From Kineococcus aurantiacus (GTDB lineage Bacteria; Actinomycetota; Actinomycetes; Actinomycetales; Kineococcaceae): a stretch of 64,000 nucleotides of DNA. A program made the translations under genes and the position numbers. The stretch spans positions 2,542,001 through 2,606,000 of the forward strand of contig NZ_JACCBB010000001.1 of the NCBI RefSeq assembly GCF_013409345.1, written 5' to 3'. The notes below the pieces were generated by a model, which made no database searches, had not been told where the DNA came from, and saw only the letters and a list, made by a program, of their open reading frames with translations. Positions 40,850 to 48,136 of this stretch are shown one piece after another (position 1 is the stretch's first letter; each line of letters begins with the position of its first letter).

Positions 40850-42568
40850 GTGCAGCACGCGCCCGGGGACCAGGTCCCACCAGAGCTGCCCGAGGCGACC
40901 CTGCTGGCGGCCCGCCCGGACCCCGACCTCGACCGCTTCGCCCGCCTCGGCACCCTCGCCCTGGGCACGCCCGTCGCCCTGGTGTCCATGGTCAGCCGCC
41001 ACGGCCAGGTCTTCCCCGGTGCGGTCGGCCTGCCCGAGCCGTGGCAGGACGCGCGCCGGACCCCGCTCACCCACTCCCTGTGCCAGCACGTCGTCGCCTC
41101 CGGCAAGCCGTTCGCCGTCGAGGACGCCCGCCGCGACCCCCTGACGCGCGACTCCCTGGCCATCCCCGACCTCGGGGTCGTCGCCTACGCGGGCGTGCCG
41201 CTGCGGCTGCCGGACCCCCGCACGGGCCTCACCGACCCCGCCGCGCCCGTCGTGGGCGTCCTGTGCGCCATCGACGGCGCGCCCCGGCTCTGGACCAGCG
41301 ACGACCTCGACGCGCTGGAGGACCTCGCCGCCGCCTGCTCCGCCGAGCTGGGGCTGCGGCTGCTGGAGGAGCGCAACCGGCTGCTGCTCAACCTCGGCGA
41401 CGCCCTCGTCGCGGCCCGCACCGTCGAGGAGGTCAGCGCCACCGTCGCCGCCGTCACCCGCTCCGAGCTCGGCGGCGCCTGGTCCGGGCTGCTGCTGCCC
41501 GACGGGCCCCGCCGGCTGCGCCTGACCGACCCCGACACGCCCCCCGGCGCGCCCGCGGCGGGGGAGACCGTCGACCTGCACGCCCCCGTCCCGGCCGCGG
41601 CCGCCGCCCGCGAGCGCCGCCCCCTGCTGTTCGCCGACACCCGCGAGCTGCGCGCGGCGTTCCCCGACGTGCCGGTCCCCCCGCCGGGAGCGTCGGCGTA
41701 CCTGCCGCTGCTGGTGCAGGAACGGCTCGTGGGCGTGCTGTGCCTGGCGTGGGAGGGGGCCCGGCAGACGCTGGAGGCCGAGGCGGACGTGTGGAGCGCC
41801 CTGGCGCGGTTCACGGCCCAGGCCCTGGACCGGGCCACGCTGGACGCCGAGCGCCGCTCCCGCGCCCGCGTCCTGCAGGCCTCGCTGCTGCCGCGGCTGC
41901 CGGAGGCGACGGGCCGGCTGCAGGTGCGGGGCCGCTACGTGCCCGCCTCGCGCGAGGACCAGATCGGCGGGGACTGGTACGACGTCGTGGTCGGCCCGGC
42001 CGGGACGACCACCCTCGTCCTGGGCGACGTCGTCGGCCACGACATGGCCGCCGCGGCCACGATGGCGCAGGTGCGGGGGCTGCTGCGGGCGTTCGTGTGG
42101 GAGGGCGGGGCCTCACCCACGGGGCCGGTGGAGCGGCTGGACCGGGCGCTGCCTGGGCTGGGCGTCGACGCGCTGGCGACGCTGGTCGTGGCGTGCGTGG
42201 AGGACTCGCCCGACGGCCCGCTGCTGCGCTGGACCAACGCCGGCCACCCGCCGCCGGTGCTGCTGCTGCCCGACGGCCGCACGCAGCTGCTGGACCGGCC
42301 CCCGGACCTGCTGGTGGGGCTGCTGCCCGACGCCGCCCGCCACGAGCACGTCGCGCCGCTGCCGCCGGGGTCGACGCTCGTGCTCTACACCGACGGGCTC
42401 ATCGAGCACCGCGGCCGCAGCCTGGCCGGCGGTGTGGAACGGGTGCGCGACTCGTTGCGGCGCAACCGCTCCCTCGACCTCGACGATCTCCTGGACGTTC
42501 TGCTGGCCGAACTGGTCGGCACCTGGGGCGAGGACGACTGCGCGCTGCTGGCGGTGCGCTTCCCGTGA
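40850..42568 (+). CDS. GAF-SpoIIE (PP2C) phosphatase
   Basis: The GTG at 40850 (AGGGA upstream) gives 572 residues. A first GAF spans about 20-170 (FARLGTLALGTPVALVSMVS, SLCQHVVASGKPF) and a second about 180-320. The SpoIIE/PP2C phosphatase (about 350-570) has QIGGDWYDVVVGPAG, LVLGDVVGHDMAA, TNAGHPPPVLL, LVLYTDGLIEHRG and a C-terminal WGEDDCALLAVR. It dephosphorylates anti-anti-sigma proteins in response to the GAF signal (redox, gas or small molecule). The P1 peptidase gene overlaps its stop as GTGA. Confidence 0.88.
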   Translation: MQHAPGDQVPPELPEATLLAARPDPDLDRFARLGTLALGTPVALVSMVSRHGQVFPGAVGLPEPWQDARRTPLTHSLCQHVVASGKPFAVEDARRDPLTRDSLAIPDLGVVAYAGVPLRLPDPRTGLTDPAAPVVGVLCAIDGAPRLWTSDDLDALEDLAAACSAELGLRLLEERNRLLLNLGDALVAARTVEEVSATVAAVTRSELGGAWSGLLLPDGPRRLRLTDPDTPPGAPAAGETVDLHAPVPAAAAARERRPLLFADTRELRAAFPDVPVPPPGASAYLPLLVQERLVGVLCLAWEGARQTLEAEADVWSALARFTAQALDRATLDAERRSRARVLQASLLPRLPEATGRLQVRGRYVPASREDQIGGDWYDVVVGPAGTTTLVLGDVVGHDMAAAATMAQVRGLLRAFVWEGGASPTGPVERLDRALPGLGVDALATLVVACVEDSPDGPLLRWTNAGHPPPVLLLPDGRTQLLDRPPDLLVGLLPDAARHEHVAPLPPGSTLVLYTDGLIEHRGRSLAGGVERVRDSLRRNRSLDLDDLLDVLLAELVGTWGEDDCALLAVRFP

Positions 42569-43527
42569 GCGGGTCCCTCACGGACGTCGCCGGTCTGCAG
42601 GTCGGGCACGTCACCCGCCGCGGGGACGGCTGGCTCACCGGCGTCACGGTGGTCCTCACCCCGCCCGGGACGGTCGGCGGCGTCGACGTGCGCGGCGGCG
42701 GGCCCGGCACCCACGAGACCGACGCCCTCGACCCGCGCACCCTCGTGCCCACCGTCGACGCGGTCGTCCTCACCGGCGGGTCGGCCTACGGCCTGGTCAC
42801 CGCCCACGGCGTCCAGCGCCACCTCGCCGAGCGGGGCCGCGGGTTCCCCGTGGGCCCGGGCCCGGGCGAGGTCGTGCCGATCGTGCCCGCGGCCGCCGTC
42901 TTCGACCTCGGGCGCGGTGGGGTGTTCACCCACCACCCCACCGAGGCCATGGGGTACGAGGCCGCCGCGGCGGCCCGGCCCGGGCCCTTCGCCCGCGGTG
43001 TCGTCGGCGCGGGGACCGGCGCGCTCGTGGGGGGCCGGTTCAAGGGCGGGGTCGGGACGGCGTCGGCCCGGGCCGGGGCGGCCGTCGTGGGGGCGCTCGC
43101 GGTCGTCAACGCCGTCGGGCTGCCCCTGACGGGGCAGGCCCGGCCGGGGGACGCGGTGCCGGGGGAGGAGGCGCCGGGGGAGGAGGTGCCGGGGGAGGGG
43201 GTGCCGGGGCCGCTGAACACGACGCTGGTGGTCGTCGCCACCGACGCGGCGCTGGACCCCGCCGAGACGTCGAGGACGGCGACGGCCGCGCACGCCGGCC
43301 TGGCCCGCGCCCTGGACCCCGTCCACACCCTGGCCGACGGGGACACGGTGTTCGCGCTGGCCACGGGCGGGGTGGCGCTCTCGGGGGAGCGGCGGGAGCG
43401 GGTGGCGCAGCTCGTGGAGCTGCAGCGGGTCGCGGCGGGCGTGGTGCGCGAGGCGGTGCTGGACGGGATCGCCTCGGCGGAGGACGTCGGGGACTGGCCC
43501 CGCTACCCCTTCCCCTCCCCCCGGTGA
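42565..43527 (+). CDS. P1 (DmpA-like) family aminopeptidase
   Basis: The 320-residue product starts at a GTG overlapping the previous stop. The family N-terminus is LQVGHVTRRGDGWLTGVTVVL. Then GGGPGTHETDAL, VVLTGGSAYGL, and the region PLNTTLVVVATDAALD, where self-cleavage exposes the N-terminal Thr nucleophile in this family. Just before that site is an inserted PGEE-type repeat. Such enzymes hydrolyse N-terminal residues from short or D-containing peptides. No signal peptide is present. Confidence 0.88.
   Translation: MSGSLTDVAGLQVGHVTRRGDGWLTGVTVVLTPPGTVGGVDVRGGGPGTHETDALDPRTLVPTVDAVVLTGGSAYGLVTAHGVQRHLAERGRGFPVGPGPGEVVPIVPAAAVFDLGRGGVFTHHPTEAMGYEAAAAARPGPFARGVVGAGTGALVGGRFKGGVGTASARAGAAVVGALAVVNAVGLPLTGQARPGDAVPGEEAPGEEVPGEGVPGPLNTTLVVVATDAALDPAETSRTATAAHAGLARALDPVHTLADGDTVFALATGGVALSGERRERVAQLVELQRVAAGVVREAVLDGIASAEDVGDWPRYPFPSPR
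43156..43209 (+). repeat. 15-bp tandem repeat in the P1 peptidase gene
   Basis: Three 15-bp units of the form GTGCCGGGGGAGGAG plus a partial fourth encode VPGEE APGEE VPGEG VPG, just before the self-cleavage site. Units keep frame, so copy number can vary. Confidence 0.85.
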
Positions 43528-43536
43528 TCGAGCACT

Positions 43537-43619
43537 CCCCTCCCCGTGATCAAGCACTTCGGTGATCAAGCACGACTGTGCTTGATCACCGAAGTGCTTG
43601 ATCACCGAGAGGGGAGGGG
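43537..43619. terminator. Very long hairpin built of GTGATCAAGCAC units
   Basis: Perfect 28-bp arms (43546-43573 and 43578-43605) around the loop GACT extend outwards by CCCCTCCCC (43537-43545) pairing with GGGGAGGGG (43611-43619). Each arm consists of two GTGATCAAGCAC units joined by TTCG. A third, imperfect unit (GTGATCGAGCAC) overlaps the P1 peptidase stop at 43524-43535. Located between convergent genes, it terminates both and may be a repetitive extragenic element. Confidence 0.8.
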
Positions 43620-43627
43620 AGGAGGGG

Positions 43628-45475
43628 TCAGGCGCGGGCGGTGCGCAGGTCGATCGTGCGGGACCCGGCCGAGCGGACCCGGCCCTTGCCCGACCCCTTG
43701 GCCTCGTACATGGCCTGGTCGGCCTGCTGCAGCACCCGCGTCGCGTCCTGGTGGGCGTCGGCCATCGCCAGGCCCACGCTGATCCCCACCCGGAACTCCC
43801 ACCCGGCGACGGGGAACGGGGCGCCCATCGCGGCGACGACCCGCTCGGCGACGACGCGGGCGGCGGCCTCGTCGGGCAGGTCCGGGCACACGACGGCGAA
43901 CTCGTCCCCGCCGAGGCGGGCGACGGTGTCGCCGGGGCGCACGGCCGCGGTGAGGCGGGCGGCGACGTCGATGAGGACGTGGTCGCCGGCGGCGTGACCG
44001 CCGGTGTCGTTGACGGGCTTGAAGTCGTCGAGGTCGCAGTACAGCAGCGCGACCCGGTCGCCGCTGCGGGCCGCGGCGGACAGGGCGTGCCGCAGCCGGT
44101 CCTCCAGCAGCGTGCGGTTGGGCAGGCCCGTCAGCGGGTCGTGCAGGGCGGCCTCGCGCAGGCGGCGCTGCACGAGCCGGCGCTGGGTGACGTCGGCGAC
44201 CTGCACGACGGCGCCCACCTCCCCGGGACGGCCGTCGTCGCCGGGCGTGGGCCAGGCGGCCGCGGCCAGCTCCAGCCAGACCTGTCCGTCACCGTGCCGC
44301 AGCTCGGCGTGCCAGTGCGCCTGCCGGCCCTCGCCCACCTCCAGGGCCATCTCGGCGACGGCCTCGACGAACACGTCGCGGTGGTCGGGGTGGACCTGCT
44401 CGGACCAGTCCGAGCCGACGGCGACGTCGGTGCCCAGCATCGACTGCAGGCGCTCGTTGACGCGGGCGACGACGGCCGAGCCGTCGGGCCGCAGGCGCAG
44501 CAGGGCCACGCCCAGGAGGGCGTCGTCGAAGGTGCGGCGGAAGACCTCCTCGCGCTTGCCGGCGATGACGACGGCCCGCTCCCGCGAGCGCACCACGAGG
44601 GACATCACGAGCGCGACGGCGCCGGAGGTGAACAGCAGGGCCTGCAGGGCCAGCGACCCCGGCAGCCCGAGGCCGCCGTAGGGGCCGAGCTGGGCGGCGG
44701 TGCCGGTGGTCGCCACGACGGCGACGGCCAGCTGCCCCGACAGCGCCCGCCCCACCCCCAGGCGGGCGGCGCCCCACAGGGCCGGGACGACGACGAGGAA
44801 GGACCAGGGGCCGGGGGAGTCGTTCCAGAACACGGCCGCCGAGACGCCGACGGAGACGGCGAGGACGAGCGCCCACTCGGTGACCGCGGCCCGGGAGCGC
44901 CGGTCGCCGGCGCGCCGGGCGCGCGGCACCAGCAGCAGCGGCGCGAGCAGCAGGATGCCCAGCAGCTGGCCCAGCGCGTAGGTCACGGCCGCGCCGGGGG
45001 TGGCGGTCTGCACCAGCAGGGCGGCCGCGGCGACCCCGGCGACGGTCCCGGCGGTCAGCCGCCACGCGTCCCGGCCCCGTCGCAAGCGCGCAGGCTCCCC
45101 TCGGCCGAGCGCGGAGACGACGGCGGCGCCGACCCCGCACTGCAGCGCCTGCGCGCTCGCGAACACCGCCGTGCCGGTCCTGTCCAGGTCCAGGAGGTGG
45201 CTGGCGGCCACCGTCCCCACGAGCGTCCCGGCGACGCACCACCACCGCCGGGCCGGCCGCCGCACCGCCAGGGCCAGGGCTGCCCCCGCAGCCGGCCACC
45301 AGAGGGCCTCCTCGGGGCCCGAGGCCCCGACGAGGGCCGGTGCGAGCGTGGACAGGACCGCCACGACGACGGCCGTCGTGATCGCCAGCCGCGGCCCGCC
45401 GGCCCGCAGGCGGGTCGACGGTGCGGTGGCGCGGGCGGTGTCACCCGTCCGGCCCTGCCGGTGCTGCGCGATCAT
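43628..45475 (-). CDS. Diguanylate cyclase with membrane sensor and PAS domain
   Basis: From the ATG at 45475 (GAGGAG 7 nt upstream) the product has 615 residues. Eight or so membrane segments (about 20-300) form a MASE1-like sensor, e.g. LAITTAVVVAVLSTLAPALVG and YALGQLLGILLLAPLLLVP. A PAS fold follows (about 310-435: RRTFDDALLGVALLRLRPDG). The GGDEF domain (about 445-600) contains HDPLTGLPNRTLLEDRL and RLGGDEFAVV with an intact RPGD inhibitory site five residues upstream. It makes cyclic di-GMP. The complete I-site implies product feedback. Confidence 0.92.
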   Translation of the reverse strand: MIAQHRQGRTGDTARATAPSTRLRAGGPRLAITTAVVVAVLSTLAPALVGASGPEEALWWPAAGAALALAVRRPARRWWCVAGTLVGTVAASHLLDLDRTGTAVFASAQALQCGVGAAVVSALGRGEPARLRRGRDAWRLTAGTVAGVAAAALLVQTATPGAAVTYALGQLLGILLLAPLLLVPRARRAGDRRSRAAVTEWALVLAVSVGVSAAVFWNDSPGPWSFLVVVPALWGAARLGVGRALSGQLAVAVVATTGTAAQLGPYGGLGLPGSLALQALLFTSGAVALVMSLVVRSRERAVVIAGKREEVFRRTFDDALLGVALLRLRPDGSAVVARVNERLQSMLGTDVAVGSDWSEQVHPDHRDVFVEAVAEMALEVGEGRQAHWHAELRHGDGQVWLELAAAAWPTPGDDGRPGEVGAVVQVADVTQRRLVQRRLREAALHDPLTGLPNRTLLEDRLRHALSAAARSGDRVALLYCDLDDFKPVNDTGGHAAGDHVLIDVAARLTAAVRPGDTVARLGGDEFAVVCPDLPDEAAARVVAERVVAAMGAPFPVAGWEFRVGISVGLAMADAHQDATRVLQQADQAMYEAKGSGKGRVRSAGSRTIDLRTARA

Positions 45476-45602
45476 GCCGAGCTCCTCGGCAGGTCGGGGC
45501 ACCACCTTGAGTGCTCCGTCCGGGTGAATCGCGGATCGTGTCCGGATCGTCACCGGGCGGGGATGGGCGGGGCCCGCGGCGCGGGACGGGACACTGGCCC
45601 GC

Positions 45603-47861
45603 GTGAGCATCCCGCACTCCTCGCACTGGGGCGCCTTCGGCGCCGTCGCCACCGCCGACGGAGTGCGGATCACCCCCCACCCCGACGACCCCGCGCCCTC
45701 GGCCCTGCTGGCCAACGTCCCCGTCGCGGCCACCCCCACGGCCCGCGTGCTGCGCCCCCACGTGCGGCGGGGCTGGTGGGAGGACGGCCCCGGCCCCGAC
45801 GACCGGCGCGGCCGGGACGAGTTCCTGCCCGTGGCGTGGGACGAGCTGCTGGACCGCGTCGCGGCCGAGTACCGCCGCGTCCTGGGCGACCACGGGCCCC
45901 GCGCCGTCTTCGCCGGGTCCTACGGCTGGGCCAGCGCGGGCCGGTTCCACCACGCCCAGAGCCAGCTGCACCGGTTCTCCCACCTGCTCGGCGGGGCCGT
46001 CCGCTCGTCGTGGACCTACAGCCACGGCGTCGGCGAGGTGCTCCTGCCGCACGTCGTCGGCAACCAGGAACCGCTGCTGTCGCCGACGTCCTGGACCAGC
46101 GTCGAGGCGCACACCGACCTCGTCATCGCCCTCGGCGGGCTGCCCGCGAAGAACTCCGAGGTCGCCAGCGGCGGCATCACCCGCCACGAGGTCGCGGGCC
46201 GGTTGCGCGCGGCCCGCGCCCGCGGCGCCGAGTTCGTCCTCGTCTCCCCGCTGCGCGACGACCTCGCCGCCGAGCTGGGCGCCCAGTGGCTCGACGTGGT
46301 CCCCGGCACCGACACCGCGCTGCTGCTGGCGATGTGCCACGTGCTGCTCACCGACGGCACGTACGACCGCGAGTTCCTGGACCGGTGCACCGAGGGTTCC
46401 GCCGAGTTCCTCGCGTCCCTGGACGGCCGGACCCCCGAGTGGGCCGCACCCCTCACCGGGATCCCCGCCGCCACGATCCGCGACCTCGCCCGCCGCGCCG
46501 TCCGCGGCCGCACCATGGTCACCGTCAGCTGGTCCGTGGCCCGCACCCGCTTCGGCGAGCAGCCGCTGTGGGCGGCCGTGGCGCTCGCCGCGATGATCGG
46601 CCAGATCGGGCTGCCCGGCGGGGGCTTCGGCCACGGGTACGCCTCCACCGGCGGCGTCGGGAAACGGGCCGGGACCTACCCGCTGCCGACGTTCCCGCAG
46701 TTCGCCGACCCGCTGCGGGTGCGGATCCCCGTCGCCCGCATCGCCGACGCCCTCCTGCACCCGGGGGAACCGTACGAGGTCGACGGCCGCCACGAGGTGT
46801 ACCCGCACCTGCGGCTCGTGCACTGGGCCGGGGGCAACCCCTTCCACCACCACCAGGACCTGCAGCGCCTGCAGCGGGCGTTCCGCGCCGCCGAGACCGT
46901 CGTCGTCCACGAACCGTTCTGGACGGCCACGGCCCGGCACGCCGACGTCGTGTTCGCCTCCACCACGACGCTGGAGCGCGAGGACCTCGGCGCGGCCCGC
47001 TACGACGACCGGCTCATCGCGATGGGCCGCGTCCACGCCCCGCTGGGGCAGGCGCGCGACGACTACAGCACCCTGTCGGGGCTGGCCGAGCGGCTGGGCA
47101 TCGGCCCGTCGTTCACCGAGGGGCGCTCGGCGCGGGAGTGGGTCGAGCACCTGTACGAGCAGTGGCGCACCGGGCCCGCCGCGCGCGCCGGGATCACCGC
47201 CCCGCCCTACGCGCGGTTCGTCGCCGACGGGGAGTTCCGGCTGCCCGCCGAACCGGCCGAGAAGGTCCTCCTCGCGAGCTTCCGCGCCGACCCCGGGCGG
47301 TTCCCGCTGCGCACGCCCAGCGGCCGCGTCGAGCTGCACTCGCGGACCGTCGCCGGTTTCGGGTACGACGACTGCCCGGGCCACCCCGTCTGGCTGGCCC
47401 CCGACGAGGTGCCCGACGAGGAGTTCCCGCTGCACCTGGTCGCCAACAACCCCGCGACCCGGCTGCACAGCCAGCTCGACCACGGGGCCACCTCGCAGGC
47501 CGGGAAGGTCGCCGGCCGCGAGCCGGTGCGGGTGCACCCGCAGGACGCCGCCGACCGCGGGCTGCGCGACGGGCAGGTGGTGGTGCTGCGCAGCCGGCGG
47601 GGCAGCTGCCTCGGCGGGCTCGTGGTCTCCGACGCCGTGCGGCGCGGGGTCGTGCAGATGTCGACGGGGGCGTGGTTCGACCCGGTCGCCGGGGCCGAGG
47701 CGGGGGTGACGTGCGGCCACGGCAACGTCAACGTGCTGACCCGCGACGTCGGGTCCTCGCGGCTGGCGCAGGCGTGCACGGGCCAGCACGCCGCGGTGCA
47801 GGTCAGCGCGTTCGAGGGCGTCCCCCCGCGGGTGCGGGCCTTCGACCAGCCGGGGACGTGA
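45603..47861 (+). CDS. Molybdopterin-dependent S-/N-oxide reductase (BisC/TorZ-like)
   Basis: The 752-residue protein starts with GTG. It has no [4Fe-4S] Cys motif at the N-terminus (PHSSHWGAFGAV), as in DMSO-reductase-type III enzymes (BisC, TorZ, DorA). The Mo-ligand Ser lies in AGSYGWASAGRFHHAQ. Further family features are TWTYSHG-like turns, WAGGNPFHHHQDL, VHEPFWTATARHADVV and the cofactor-binding C-terminus LVANNPATRLHSQLDHGA. Absence of a signal peptide suggests a cytoplasmic biotin- or methionine-sulfoxide reductase. It is divergent from the diguanylate cyclase. Confidence 0.92.
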   Translation: MSIPHSSHWGAFGAVATADGVRITPHPDDPAPSALLANVPVAATPTARVLRPHVRRGWWEDGPGPDDRRGRDEFLPVAWDELLDRVAAEYRRVLGDHGPRAVFAGSYGWASAGRFHHAQSQLHRFSHLLGGAVRSSWTYSHGVGEVLLPHVVGNQEPLLSPTSWTSVEAHTDLVIALGGLPAKNSEVASGGITRHEVAGRLRAARARGAEFVLVSPLRDDLAAELGAQWLDVVPGTDTALLLAMCHVLLTDGTYDREFLDRCTEGSAEFLASLDGRTPEWAAPLTGIPAATIRDLARRAVRGRTMVTVSWSVARTRFGEQPLWAAVALAAMIGQIGLPGGGFGHGYASTGGVGKRAGTYPLPTFPQFADPLRVRIPVARIADALLHPGEPYEVDGRHEVYPHLRLVHWAGGNPFHHHQDLQRLQRAFRAAETVVVHEPFWTATARHADVVFASTTTLEREDLGAARYDDRLIAMGRVHAPLGQARDDYSTLSGLAERLGIGPSFTEGRSAREWVEHLYEQWRTGPAARAGITAPPYARFVADGEFRLPAEPAEKVLLASFRADPGRFPLRTPSGRVELHSRTVAGFGYDDCPGHPVWLAPDEVPDEEFPLHLVANNPATRLHSQLDHGATSQAGKVAGREPVRVHPQDAADRGLRDGQVVVLRSRRGSCLGGLVVSDAVRRGVVQMSTGAWFDPVAGAEAGVTCGHGNVNVLTRDVGSSRLAQACTGQHAAVQVSAFEGVPPRVRAFDQPGT

Positions 47862-48042
47862 GGGGCCGGGGCCGCCGGGGAACCGGACGGCCCCGTCGCG
47901 CGTCGCAGGCGTCACGGGCCGGGGCCGTGCGCCGCTCGGGGGCGTCACGGACCGGCCCGGCCACGCCGGACGGCCCCCGCGCGCGGGTAGCGCGACCGGG
48001 GCCGGACGGCAAGGAACCGGCCCCGGATGCCGCTGAACGTGT

Positions 48043-48094
48043 CGGACCGTTGGTCCGTGTGGGGCATCATGGGGCTCCGACTCCGGTGCCCCAC
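48043..48094 (+). promoter_or_regulatory. Inverted repeats upstream of the pseudokinase gene
   Basis: CGGACC/GGTCCG with a 3-base loop (48043-48057) is followed by GTGGGGCA (48059-48066) and TGCCCCAC (48087-48094), 8-bp arms 20 bases apart. Both lie 40-90 bases before the start and could be operator or leader structure. Confidence 0.4.
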
Positions 48095-48136
48095 CCGTCG
48101 CGGGTGCGCACCGACGAAGGCGCGGAGGTGCCGCAG

